Positions 17,815 through 26,565 of a DNA stretch of 64,000 nt are shown in pieces. Numbering within the stretch: the stretch's first letter is position 1; each line of letters begins with the position of its first letter. The stretch lies in NCBI RefSeq assembly GCF_030409325.1, contig NZ_JAUFPR010000003.1, positions 558,001 to 622,000 of the forward strand. The letters are read 5' to 3'. This DNA is from Mucilaginibacter aquaedulcis. GTDB taxonomy: Bacteria; Bacteroidota; Bacteroidia; Sphingobacteriales; Sphingobacteriaceae. Below the pieces are notes generated by a model, which made no database searches, was not told the origin of the DNA, and saw only the letters and a list, made by a program, of their open reading frames with translations. Position numbers and translations under genes: made by a program.

Positions 17815-17975
17815 TGTTCGAGACAAATTGTTTCATGTATTAGAATGTTATTTCAACTCAAATATTGTTCCGAACTACTCGTAAATTCTTTTTTCGACTT
17901 TTTTCTGTCTCGAACAAATTATGTCTGTTGGTGCTCTTCTGAATTGTTAATAAAACAATTTATTGCTTTTAATTA
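17815..17975. repeat. Diverged repeat copy 2 with inverted TTGTTCGAGACA arms
   Basis: Partner of 7195-7365 (same orientation, roughly 70 percent by eye). This copy also has a perfect 12-bp inverted pair, TTGTTCGAGACA (17814-17825) and TGTCTCGAACAA (17906-17917), about 80 bp apart, and each is followed by AATTGTTTC- or AATTATGTC-like sequence. GTGTCAAAGAC lies just left of it. The arms look like recombinase or transposon-end sites. No intact recombinase is near this copy. Confidence 0.6.
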
Positions 17976-18195
17976 ATCCGTGTGCTGACATGGGGTTTAG
18001 AAACATTCCATGCCCCTAAACTATTTTGAAATCAAGCGAAGCCGATAGGCCGTAGAACGACGATAGTATAAATGGGGTGAGCTGGGCCCGATTTGCTCTT
18101 TCCCAGATAATTACCAAAAAGGAAGCCAGGCCTATAGCAAGTTTATCCTCATAAGTTGTGAAATCCTTTTTTTATATCATATCTTGATATGTAGT
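17976..18195. other. Intergenic stretch, possible mobile-element debris
   Basis: No intact gene. Together with the preceding repeat it forms a gap of about 500 bp after the DUF1003 gene. Short fragments could be translated but matched nothing I recognise. Confidence 0.3.
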
Positions 18196-20607
18196 CTATT
18201 CTGTTTTTAAACTTGCAACAGGGTTCATTAACGCAGCCTTTATGCTCAACCATGATACGGTAGTGAAGGCGATGATCAATACTATAACGAAAGGCAGCAG
18301 GAACAGCGGCGGATTTACTTCCATACGGAACGCGTATCCATTCAGCCATTGCTGAATTGCATACCATGCCACAGGTGTTGAAATTAAAAACGCGACTATA
18401 ATTAACAGCGCAAAATCTCTATAGAGTAATTGCAGTATGCCTTGTACGGAAGCTCCCAATACCTTGCGGATGCCAATCTCACGGGTGCGTTGTACAACGG
18501 TATAGGATACTAAACCAAAAAGCCCCATGCATGCTATAAAAATAGCTATCAACGTAAATATGCCGAACACATTGCCGAAGCGTTGATCGGCCCGGTATTG
18601 TTCATTAAAGTGGCGATCCAGGAAATAATAGTCGAAAGGGTCGCCCGGATAGTATTTGGCCCAAATGGTTTTTAAGGATGCTATTGTTTGGGCAGCATAA
18701 TTAGCATTTATTTTTACAGAAACAAAACCTTGCACCCATGAATTATAATCGAAAATAATCGCATCATATTTATCTTTTAATGATTGCTGATGAAAATCTT
18801 CGGTTACCCCTACAACCGTATGCAATCTGCCGGCAAACATCATTTGCTTACCTACTATTTCTTCGGGTTTGCTAAAGCCGAACAAGGCAGTTGCCGAGCG
18901 ATTAACAACTAATGTTTCTTCATCGCCAGGATATTGCGGAGAATAATCACGCCCGGCTATAATCTTTATACCATAATTCTTTAAAAAATCAAAGTCCACG
19001 GAGAGCACCCTGCACTGCACATTGGAGTTTTCGCTTTGACCTGCCATGCGCAACTTACCGTAGTTGGCATACACCTCGCTACCGGGCACATCGCTTGAAA
19101 CAGTTACGCCTTTTACCGCTGGGATAGCCAAGGCTGCCTCCTTAAATATTCGGGTATCGCGCCTTACGGAATCCACCTGTATCAGCGGCGAGCGGACCAC
19201 CACGGTTTGATCTATGTTGACACCCAGTTTTTGGTTCTGCATAAAACTAACCTGGCGGTACACGACTAATACGCCGGTCAGCAAAAATATGGAGGCGGCA
19301 AACTGAAATACAACCATACCCTTTCGTAAAATAACGCTGCCAGTGGTAATGGTAATATTACCCTTTAATACAGCTGCCGGTTTGTAGCCGGATAGCACGA
19401 CGGCTGGGTAAAAGCCCGAGAAAAATGAGCCTGAAAAAAACATCAGCAGCACGCCTACCCAAAACAGCGGATTGTAAAATAGCGTGAAGCTGATAGCAAG
19501 GCCCGTTATACGTGCAAACATAGGGATCGCCGCCGCGATGATTGCAACAGCCAGTAAAACAGCCAGCCCGTTAAGTACCGCTGCTTCCAGCATAAATTGC
19601 ATGATCAGTTGCACCTTAGCGGATCCGAGCGTTTTGCGCACCCCCACCTCCTTAGCTCGCGCCATGCCACGGGCGGTAGCCAGATTGATATAATTTATCC
19701 AGGCAATGACGATGACAAAAATCGCTATCCCTAATAACAAATAAACGGATTTGCCGTCGCCGTTAGGGCTTGCCTCTAATTTACGGTTTGAATAAAGATG
19801 GATATCCTTAACTGGTTGCAAAGTATAGGTTGCGGCTTCGTTTTTAACATCAGCCAAACCTTGCTTGGCAATCGGGACAAACTTAGCTTCGAGCGCCCTT
19901 GGATTAACGCCCGGCTTTAACAGTACGTAGGTGATAAATCCGTCAGAGAACCATTGCTTTTCGGGATCAAATGTTGGCGACACTCCCCAAATCTCCCGCA
20001 TAGTAATATAGGATTCCATCAGTTCGAGCTTCAGGTGGGAGTTAGCGGGCATGTCCTGCATAATGCCGGTCACCTTCATGGGTCTGTTAACTATCGTTAC
20101 AGTTTTGCCCATTACATTGGCAGCACCAAACAGATTCTTCGCCATGCTCACGGTCAAAACCACTGACCTTGGCTCAGTGAGTGCAGTATTTACATCGCCT
20201 TGCAACAATTGATAGCTAAACATCTTAAAAAAATCAGGACCAACGACAAAATTATTCCTGATTACGAAAGATTTGTTGTTGTAAGTTACCAGGGTCTGCC
20301 CGGTACTTATCATTTTTACATAACTTTCTATTTCATCAGGTAACGCTGCCTTAAAAGCCGGCCCCGCGGCGGATGCGCCCGCCGCCCAAACTGTACTTAA
20401 CTTACCTCCGGTATATCGATCTTGATTAACGCGATAAAGTCTATCGCCTTTAATATTAAAGTTATCATAGCTCATTTCAAAGCTTACATATTGTATGATG
20501 AGCAGGCATGCAGCCATACCAACGGCCAACCCAACAATATTGATAAACGAGAATGCCTTATTTTTGGTCAGGTTGCGAAAGATAACCATTAAATAATTTT
20601 TAAGCAT
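18196..20607 (-). CDS. FtsX-type ABC transporter permease (MacB-like)
   Basis: An 803-residue inner-membrane permease with the Bacteroidota-type architecture: a first helix after MLKNYLMVIFRNLTKNKAFS (FINIVGLAVGMAACLLIIQY), a periplasmic MacB core domain (YRVNQDRYTG onwards), an FtsX domain of three helices around residues 290-420 containing ARAKEVGVRKTLGSAKVQLI, a second periplasmic domain, and a C-terminal FtsX domain with VQRTREIGIRKVLGASVQGI. Such proteins couple cytoplasmic ATP hydrolysis to periplasmic events (efflux, lipoprotein release, stress sensing). No ATPase gene is next to it. An in-frame start 12 codons upstream is less likely than this ATG. Confidence 0.92.
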   Translation of the reverse strand: MLKNYLMVIFRNLTKNKAFSFINIVGLAVGMAACLLIIQYVSFEMSYDNFNIKGDRLYRVNQDRYTGGKLSTVWAAGASAAGPAFKAALPDEIESYVKMISTGQTLVTYNNKSFVIRNNFVVGPDFFKMFSYQLLQGDVNTALTEPRSVVLTVSMAKNLFGAANVMGKTVTIVNRPMKVTGIMQDMPANSHLKLELMESYITMREIWGVSPTFDPEKQWFSDGFITYVLLKPGVNPRALEAKFVPIAKQGLADVKNEAATYTLQPVKDIHLYSNRKLEASPNGDGKSVYLLLGIAIFVIVIAWINYINLATARGMARAKEVGVRKTLGSAKVQLIMQFMLEAAVLNGLAVLLAVAIIAAAIPMFARITGLAISFTLFYNPLFWVGVLLMFFSGSFFSGFYPAVVLSGYKPAAVLKGNITITTGSVILRKGMVVFQFAASIFLLTGVLVVYRQVSFMQNQKLGVNIDQTVVVRSPLIQVDSVRRDTRIFKEAALAIPAVKGVTVSSDVPGSEVYANYGKLRMAGQSENSNVQCRVLSVDFDFLKNYGIKIIAGRDYSPQYPGDEETLVVNRSATALFGFSKPEEIVGKQMMFAGRLHTVVGVTEDFHQQSLKDKYDAIIFDYNSWVQGFVSVKINANYAAQTIASLKTIWAKYYPGDPFDYYFLDRHFNEQYRADQRFGNVFGIFTLIAIFIACMGLFGLVSYTVVQRTREIGIRKVLGASVQGILQLLYRDFALLIIVAFLISTPVAWYAIQQWLNGYAFRMEVNPPLFLLPFVIVLIIAFTTVSWLSIKAALMNPVASLKTE

Positions 20608-20944
20608 AATATTGGTTTTTGAGGATACCTTCGACCTTACCAATAATGTGCCTTTATTTCAATCTATTGATTATCAAATATTTAAATAAATGAATAATCA
20701 GGCAAACCGTTCGAAAATAGAACAATGACCGTACGCTGATGGACGATTTTCGATTAAGAAATGGTATTCGTTTATTTTATTGATAAATAACGATTCGTTT
20801 CGGACGGCGTACACTAATTTCCCTTCTGATCGAGGTTATAGTATATCCTGTAAGTTTCCCAGCGACTTGGATCCAGGCCGCAAGGACGGACCTGATAATG
20901 CTTTTTGTTTTCCTTTGAAAAAAACCGCTGACACCAGCTTAAGG

Positions 20945-21457
20945 TCATTTACTTGGAAGTTTAGTAGCCTTTGGATCTATATACGTGTTTTGTCCGGCAG
21001 AAAGCAGCCAGGTGCTCTTTGTTTTTACATAAATCAAGGTCAACAAGTTGTCAGTTTCAGGTGTCCTATTCGTGATTCGGTCTATACCATCTGGAGGAAA
21101 AAGCGAGCCAACGTGACAAACTAAATGAGCAATAGCCACCTCGCTTGTAATAAACCGGATGTCTAAACTTTTACGTGTGAAAGGAACCCCTTTAAAAAAA
21201 TAATCAAATCCAGCTTTATGAGATTTTTTCACCTCCTGTTTTCCCTTCCACCACATCCCTACAATGTTAACCCAGTCAACGTCATCTGTTGCATAGCTAT
21301 CCATGTTATTAAATTCATGTGTATTCCAATCTGAAACCATACGATTAACCTGGCTGTCGATTATTTTTTCATCAACTGTTTTCTGATCGCCCTGAGCGTA
21401 ACCAAAAAAGCTACAAAATATTAAAGAAAACCCGAGGAGGAATTTGTAATTTGTCAT
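20945..21457 (-). CDS. Secreted SnoaL-like (DUF4440/SgcJ-type) protein
   Basis: A 170-residue exported protein: signal peptide MTNYKFLLGFSLIFCSFFGYAQ with cleavage after AQ, then an NTF2/SnoaL cone fold (IDSQVNRMVSDWNTHEFNNM, YATDDVDWVNIVGMWWKG, TLIYVKTKSTWLLSAGQNT). The SgcJ/EcaC group shares exactly this WxxxDxxxxxxxYxxDxxWVNxxGxWW pattern. Substrate and reaction are unknown. It lies upstream of, and in the same direction as, the ABC permease, with more than 300 bp between, so they are probably separate units. Confidence 0.82.
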   Translation of the reverse strand: MTNYKFLLGFSLIFCSFFGYAQGDQKTVDEKIIDSQVNRMVSDWNTHEFNNMDSYATDDVDWVNIVGMWWKGKQEVKKSHKAGFDYFFKGVPFTRKSLDIRFITSEVAIAHLVCHVGSLFPPDGIDRITNRTPETDNLLTLIYVKTKSTWLLSAGQNTYIDPKATKLPSK

Positions 21458-21849
21458 ATTTTATGATTTAAATTGAATCGCTTTTTAAGTTAAAACCTAT
21501 AAAAAAGAACAAGAGCGTCGCTATAACCCGTTCACATGAAACTTTACGCCTACATCAATTTTGTATTTGATAAGGCAGATACCGAAAGTGTGCAGGCGAG
21601 GATTTAATCGATCTTTTCATAGCTGGTAAGCGTCTTAATATGCCAAAGCTAATCGCCTAAATAATAGCACTTCAAAAAAATAGACCAGGGAGCTGGCGAA
21701 GCAAACGGACAACCAATCACTGGTCATTAAATTTTTTTGTCGACGACTAAATCCTTTAATCCCTGTGAATTAAATTTTTGTCTAATAAGCACCTAATCAG
21801 CGCTCAATCAATTTCCCAATTCGTACTTTAGCATTTAAACCGGACAGCT
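21458..21849. other. Divergent intergenic region with a possible gene scrap
   Basis: Separates the SnoaL gene from the LytS kinase. A 23-codon frame at 21536-21607 starts MKLYAYINF, like the beginning of PhnB/glyoxalase-type proteins, and then ends in DKADTESVQARI. It could be a relic left by an internal deletion; this is weak. Confidence 0.3.
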
Positions 21850-23013
21850 ATGCCTCAATTGTCTTTTATTTATGCAACAGAAACGCGCTGGCGAATGATA
21901 AGGCATCTGGTATTTTGGTCACTCTGGTTCTTGTTTCAGGTATTGCTTTACTCAGCGTCACCCTCTCCCGGTTTGCAGAAACAATCCTTCTGGCAGCGCC
22001 TGATGATCACCTGGCCGGATACCCTGATCTATTTAATACCCAGCATTTTTCTGGCTTATATGCTGATGTACCTGGTCATCCCCAAACTGGTGTTACCGGG
22101 AAAATATCTGATGGCAACACTCAGTACCTTAATACTGATTGTACTCACCGCCACGCTTTCGGCTTTGCTTGCTGTTACGGTGATTGAAGCGTTAAGACAT
22201 ATCTATGCAGGCAGCATCTATCGAGACGTGGTTAAGAGTACCGGGCCGCCTTTTTATTTCAAATTTGGTGTAGCTATGCTGGCAGGTTTGCGCGGCAGTA
22301 TAACCGTGGGCATGGCCGCTGCCATTAAGCTGATGAAGTGTTTTTTTGAAGAAAGACAGGCAGCCCTGCTGCTGGAAAAAGAAAAAGTGAATGCCGAACT
22401 GCAGGTTCTGAAGGCCCAGTTGCACCCTCATTTCCTTTTCAATACGCTCAATAATATTTATTCGTTTACGCAGGATGTTTCGGATGAAGCATCGGGTATG
22501 ATCATGGGGTTATCCCAGCTGTTGCGGTATATGCTATATGAATGCAATAAGCCTCTTGTATCACTGGATAGAGAGTTAGTTATGATTCATCAATACCTGG
22601 CCCTTGAAACCGCGCGTTACGACAATGGGCTGGATATAGCATTGCAAATTCCAACACGCCACACGAACCAACTCGTTGCCCCGTTGATGCTGCTTCCTTT
22701 CATCGAGAACGCATTCAAACACGGTGCAAGCCAAATGGCGGAACAACCATGGATCAATTTAGATCTGACTATAAAAGATCAATATCTTTCAATGAAGCTT
22801 ATCAACGGAAAACCGCCCGGACCAAGCAACGGAATCCCAGGGATTGGCATCGCCAATGTACGCAAACGGCTCGAGTTACTTTATCCCGGCGCCCATGAAC
22901 TGCAAATTCGTGAAGAAGATGAGATGTATATCGTGAACCTGAAATTAAAACTGGCGCCTGATAATGTCATTGCTGTAAAAGAGTTAAATAATGAGCCTGC
23001 CAAAAAAGTTTAG
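21850..23013 (+). CDS. LytS-type membrane sensor histidine kinase
   Basis: A 387-residue kinase with four N-terminal membrane helices (about residues 18-38, 55-80, 88-115 and 140-165) and a His_kinase domain (PF06580) with the hallmark QLHPHFLFNTLNNIYSF (His192/His194) and a C-terminal HATPase (NAFKHG, GIGIANVRKRLELLYP). These kinases phosphorylate LytTR regulators, and the gene overlaps its LytTR partner by 23 bp. The input domain is unidentified and probably senses the membrane or a small ligand. Translation start MPQLSFIYATETRW is the first ATG. Confidence 0.93.
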   Translation: MPQLSFIYATETRWRMIRHLVFWSLWFLFQVLLYSASPSPGLQKQSFWQRLMITWPDTLIYLIPSIFLAYMLMYLVIPKLVLPGKYLMATLSTLILIVLTATLSALLAVTVIEALRHIYAGSIYRDVVKSTGPPFYFKFGVAMLAGLRGSITVGMAAAIKLMKCFFEERQAALLLEKEKVNAELQVLKAQLHPHFLFNTLNNIYSFTQDVSDEASGMIMGLSQLLRYMLYECNKPLVSLDRELVMIHQYLALETARYDNGLDIALQIPTRHTNQLVAPLMLLPFIENAFKHGASQMAEQPWINLDLTIKDQYLSMKLINGKPPGPSNGIPGIGIANVRKRLELLYPGAHELQIREEDEMYIVNLKLKLAPDNVIAVKELNNEPAKKV

Positions 23014-23731
23014 ATGTCTCATCGTCGACGATGAACCGCCTGCGCGCGAAGTATTGCGTCGGTATATCAGCCAGATACCGATACTGGAATTATGCGGCGA
23101 ATTCGGGAATGCCATGCAAGCCTTGATATTTCTTAAACAACAGCAGGTTGACTTACTTTTTCTCGATATCCAGATGCCGCAGCTGAGCGGTATTGATCTG
23201 ATAGGGACACTTAAACACCTTCCCAAAATTGTGCTGACCACGGCGTTCGACCAATATGCTGTACAAGCTTTTGAACTTGACGTAACCGATTACCTGGTTA
23301 AGCCCATCCAGTTCGACCGTTTTTTAAAAGCGGTAATGAAAGCATTGCCTGAACATGAACCTCTGGCACCTGTTCAGCCCGCATTAACCGGAGCAGAACC
23401 GATAAGCCCATCTTTTTTATATTTCAGGGCGGATCGAAAGATGGTGAAAGTGTTCCTTAAAGAAATACTGTATATAGAAAGTTTGAAAGATTACGTAAAG
23501 ATACACACCACACGCGGGACTGTCGTCACGAAGCACGCCATGACAGCGCTGGAAGCCATGCTCCCCGAAGAATCGTTTATAAGAGTGCATCGTTCCTTTA
23601 TTGTAGCGCTTGATAAGATTGACTCCTATACAAAAGAGGAAATAGGCATTCAGAAAAAATTCATTCCGATCGGTAAGATTTACCGGCAGCAAGTGCTTAA
23701 AGACTTGAATGGCAAACAACTTTTAAATTAG
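22991..23731 (+). CDS. LytTR-family response regulator
   Basis: A 246-residue regulator. Receiver domain residues 6-120 (RCLIVDDEPPAREVL, phospho-Asp59 in LLFLDIQMP, Lys in YLVKPIQ), then a LytTR DNA-binding domain at about 140-240 (ADRKMVKVFLKEILYIESLK, YVKIHTTRGTVVTKH, FIRVHRSFIVALDKID). It binds direct repeats upstream of target genes. The start lies inside the kinase gene, so synthesis of the pair is coupled. The target is unknown. Confidence 0.95.
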   Translation: MSLPKKFRCLIVDDEPPAREVLRRYISQIPILELCGEFGNAMQALIFLKQQQVDLLFLDIQMPQLSGIDLIGTLKHLPKIVLTTAFDQYAVQAFELDVTDYLVKPIQFDRFLKAVMKALPEHEPLAPVQPALTGAEPISPSFLYFRADRKMVKVFLKEILYIESLKDYVKIHTTRGTVVTKHAMTALEAMLPEESFIRVHRSFIVALDKIDSYTKEEIGIQKKFIPIGKIYRQQVLKDLNGKQLLN

Positions 23732-23873
23732 AAGAGTGGAAAGGTGATCAAAAAGCCTTCGCAAGGATGGAGATGTTGGTAGTTAGCTTTCGCGAAGATT
23801 TATCTCGGTTTATGAAAATTTGCAATCTATTCCAATAACAAATCGAAATTTCAAAAATCAAAAACGGGCTGAT

Positions 23874-24452
23874 CTACATTTTCTTGAAATTTTTGATAGC
23901 AGGGCCGACTCTTTTAAAACCATGTGCTTCCCTGAATTTATCCTGCTCTTCCTCGGTCATATTTTTGGTCGCTCCTTGACTTATTTGTGTAAAAAATTCT
24001 TCCATCTTTCCGGCAGGCTGAAAAAATTGCAGCAAACGGCCATTTCCTTCACCTATCTTCGCAAAACTATGAGGTATCATTCTGGGACCAAAAACACTGT
24101 CCCCCGTCTTTGCATGATAAGTATCATCGCCTATTTTTATTAAAAATTCGCCCTCCAAAACATACCACCATTCGTCCTGCGAAAAATGATAATGATGCGC
24201 CGGACCACCCTCCTTTGCCCGGCTCGATTCATAGACGTATATATCCCCGTCGGAATCGCCGGTTGAGACCTTGGTAAGAAAAGTATCGCCTTCAAAAAGT
24301 GTTATTGGTTTCTCCGTCCGGCTCCCGCCAGCATTTACCAAGAAACCTTTTTGTGTTCTGTATTTTTTTATACTTGCAGCCACGCTGCTGAGAGGTAAAA
24401 GCGCCGCGGAACCTAGTGCAAGGCAAGATTTTACAAAAGTGTTTCTCTTCAT
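23874..24452 (-). CDS. Exported cupin-domain protein
   Basis: A 192-residue protein with a signal peptide (MKRNTFVKSCLALGSAALLP, ending near SVAAS) and a single cupin barrel at residues 60-150. Metal-binding cupin motif 1 is visible as PAHHYHFSQDEWWYVLEGEF; motif 2 (HAKTGDSVFGPRMIPHSFAK) also fits. Cupins of this type bind a metal in the periplasm or outside the cell; the substrate is unknown. The gene is monocistronic, converging with the LytTR regulator. Confidence 0.87.
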   Translation of the reverse strand: MKRNTFVKSCLALGSAALLPLSSVAASIKKYRTQKGFLVNAGGSRTEKPITLFEGDTFLTKVSTGDSDGDIYVYESSRAKEGGPAHHYHFSQDEWWYVLEGEFLIKIGDDTYHAKTGDSVFGPRMIPHSFAKIGEGNGRLLQFFQPAGKMEEFFTQISQGATKNMTEEEQDKFREAHGFKRVGPAIKNFKKM

Positions 24453-24841
24453 GAACGTTTTGATTTAGAGCATCTTCATAAAGTTAGCGAATTGAGGCGA
24501 CAACCAACATTAAATAAGATTTTATCCAACACAAAAATCATGATCAGAATGAAAAAGTGCAGGTTGATTCCTCAATTGCTCATCAAAGCGCAACTAAAAA
24601 TTATACCTTAAAAATTTCTTTGCTCACCTGGCTCGCCGGATGCGCTCAAGTGGTGAGCTTGACTGTAAACATCAGCTCCCTCAGAATCTTCTCGACGGAT
24701 ATTGGCTAATCCAAAACAGATCCGGCAGGCTATATTGTAACCAAGCAGTGCTGGATGATTTGTAAACTTTTTCGAAAATAACGACCGATTTATTCTTTAT
24801 ATTGAATGTCGTCGATTTTAAAAATATTGTGCCGAATAGCT
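24453..24841. other. Divergent intergenic region
   Basis: Lies between the cupin (minus) and Crp/Fnr (plus) genes. It carries both promoters; a clear plus-strand -7 element is listed separately at its right end. No gene seen. Confidence 0.4.
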
Positions 24842-24849
24842 TAACTTTG
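24842..24849 (+). promoter_or_regulatory. Bacteroidota -7 promoter element of Crp/Fnr gene
   Basis: TAACTTTG fits the TAnnTTTG consensus used by the primary sigma factor of Bacteroidota. It lies 22 bp before the start codon, giving a short leader. Confidence 0.6.
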
Positions 24850-24871
24850 CCTCCATCCAACCATTAAAATA

Positions 24872-25429
24872 ATGTCTGTTCAACTAAGGGAGCATATTGA
24901 AAAGATCGTACCGCTCACTAATGACGAGTATGCGTTCGTCATTTCCCATTTTAAGAACAGGAAGTTTAAAAAGCATCAGTTCCTGATCCAGCAGGGCAAT
25001 ATTGTACCGTGCCATTACTTCGTTTTAAAAGGTCTTTTGAAGCTTGTATTTACAGATGATACGGAAAAACAACATATCATTTCATTTGCGATGGAAGACT
25101 GGTGGGAAAGTGATTTTTATGCTTTTTACACACAGACCAAGGCCACTATGTCACTGGAGTGCCTGGAAGATACGGAAGTTCTTTGCTTGTCTTTCGAAGA
25201 TTATAAAAAACTTTGTGACGGGTTGCAGAAAATTGAACGGTTTTTTCTGGAAAAGGCAACCTTCGGTTTTCTCGGTGCTCAAAAGCGGATCATATCTTCA
25301 TTGACCTCCAATGTTAAGGAGCGTTACGAACAATTGCTCAAACAATACCCCTCCCTTATTCAGCGCGTCCCCAAAAGCCTGATCGCTGCCTACCTAGGCG
25401 TTTCACGCGAAACTTTAAGTCGTTTATAG
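24872..25429 (+). CDS. Crp/Fnr-family transcription regulator
   Basis: A 185-residue regulator with an N-terminal cyclic-nucleotide-binding-like barrel (FKKHQFLIQQGNIVPCHYF, then VLKGLLKLVFTDDTEKQHII) and a C-terminal winged helix (RVPKSLIAAYLGVSRETLSR). Bacteroidota members of this group rarely bind cAMP and lack Fnr cysteines; this one has no N-terminal Cys cluster either. The chain ends directly after the recognition helix, slightly shorter than usual, so the final wing residues are missing. The RidA gene begins 97 bp downstream with its own -7 element. Confidence 0.88.
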   Translation: MSVQLREHIEKIVPLTNDEYAFVISHFKNRKFKKHQFLIQQGNIVPCHYFVLKGLLKLVFTDDTEKQHIISFAMEDWWESDFYAFYTQTKATMSLECLEDTEVLCLSFEDYKKLCDGLQKIERFFLEKATFGFLGAQKRIISSLTSNVKERYEQLLKQYPSLIQRVPKSLIAAYLGVSRETLSRL

Positions 25430-25496
25430 GATTAGTGTGATCTGGCTCACATCAAAGTCGTGAGGCAGGTCAAGAGCAATCATCAGTTGTTGTTTA

Positions 25497-25504
25497 TACT
25501 TTTG
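25497..25504 (+). promoter_or_regulatory. -7 promoter element of ridA-like gene
   Basis: TACTTTTG matches TAnnTTTG and lies 22 bp before the frame start at 25527, so this gene has its own promoter and does not depend on the Crp/Fnr transcript. Confidence 0.6.
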
Positions 25505-25526
25505 AAGTATTAAACAACGGCTCATT

Positions 25527-26084
25527 TTGAAAACACAAAATTTAAAATCAATTACTCAAAAAGCTTCGGCACCGATTGCAACGGTGTGCATGAGAAGTAT
25601 TATATCAATTTTAGCATTAGTAGTCATTATGGCCATGCCTGCATTAGCACAAATTAAAATAACAAAACATATGGAAAATACAACTACGACCTCTAAGGTC
25701 AAAACTTTCAATCTCGGTGCCTCATCGGAATACGCCAATATTCTCATCAGTCAGGGTTACAGTGTTAACGGCACCATTTATATTTCGGGACAATATTCTC
25801 ATGATACGACGGATGCGGTTACGGGCGTTGGTGATTTTGAGGCGCAAGTAAGGCAAACCCTAAAGAATATCGACCGCGTGCTGGCTGGATTCAATGTCAC
25901 AAAGTCTAACATTGCGGATATGATAATTTATTTAACAAATCCGCCGGAGCAATCTGCACCGCTAGTTCCGCTGCTGCAGGAGTATATGGGTACACACCGC
26001 CCAGCCGCGACTGTCATTGGTGTGACAGGTCTGTGGTACCCGGAGCAGCTGATTGAAATCAGGGTTGTAGCACACACCAATTAA
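25527..26084 (+). CDS. Exported RidA-family protein
   Basis: A 185-residue protein whose C-terminal 130 residues are a RidA/YjgF/Rid7-like trimeric enzyme fold (ILISQGYSVNGTIYISGQYS, FEAQVRQTLKNIDRVLAGFN, HRPAATVIGVTGLWYPEQLI). Family members deaminate reactive enamines/imines, and the arginine that binds the carboxylate is plausible in the HRPAAT segment. The unusual feature is an N-terminal extension with a convincing signal peptide (SIISILALVVIMAMPALAQ), which places the protein in the periplasm. Starts at 25527 or at the ATG at residue 22 are both compatible with export; a cytoplasmic form from residue 49 is also possible. Confidence 0.82.
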   Translation: MKTQNLKSITQKASAPIATVCMRSIISILALVVIMAMPALAQIKITKHMENTTTTSKVKTFNLGASSEYANILISQGYSVNGTIYISGQYSHDTTDAVTGVGDFEAQVRQTLKNIDRVLAGFNVTKSNIADMIIYLTNPPEQSAPLVPLLQEYMGTHRPAATVIGVTGLWYPEQLIEIRVVAHTN

Positions 26085-26565
26085 TAATTATAGTATACCG
26101 ACTCCCCGGAAATATCGGTAAGACACTTCCTAAAATAGCCCGTTCTCAGTCCGGGTTCGTACAATATTAAATCTTTTTGAAACCAACATCGCTCATAAGG
26201 CGGCGCTGACTAACTTCGGTTGGGCTACTTTAATAGCAAATGGCTTTTCTGTATCAGAAAGGCCATTTTAATTTGTATTCAAGCGCGGAGATCACTCGTA
26301 GGCACAAATGGCGAGATTCGGGTCGAATTGTACTTTTATTCATAAGTGTTTGGTTTGAATACCATACGCTTGTCTTCAATACTGATTAAGGTTTTCCCAT
26401 TAAGTATTCAAAAAATTCAGCTTCTTAATAGGGATAAGCGTAAAACCTCAACATCATCCGCAAGAGGAGCGAGTATCTGTCACCCTGTAACTTCAATACT
26501 TGTTGTAAGAACAAATGCGTGTATAGCTCCGTGCGGAGCTTAAACAATGCCAAACCGAATGTTGA
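26085..26565. other. Intergenic region between converging genes
   Basis: Lies between the RidA gene and the LOV kinase, which converge. It contains one terminator hairpin (26238-26275) and otherwise only short meaningless frames. Confidence 0.45.
26238..26275 (+). terminator. Terminator downstream of ridA-like gene
   Basis: Near-perfect stem AAATGGCTTTTCTG / CAGAAAGGCCATTT with a 3-nt loop, followed by TTAATTT. It lies about 155 bp after the RidA stop, so the transcript would carry a long 3' untranslated end. Confidence 0.65.

Noticed and set aside
20780..21124. 114-codon plus-strand frame
   Set aside because: Antisense to the 3' part of the SnoaL-like gene; the residues are Cys/Arg/Ser-rich without a fold.
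26346..26543. 65-codon plus-strand frame between RidA and LOV kinase
   Set aside because: No start signal and no coding pattern.
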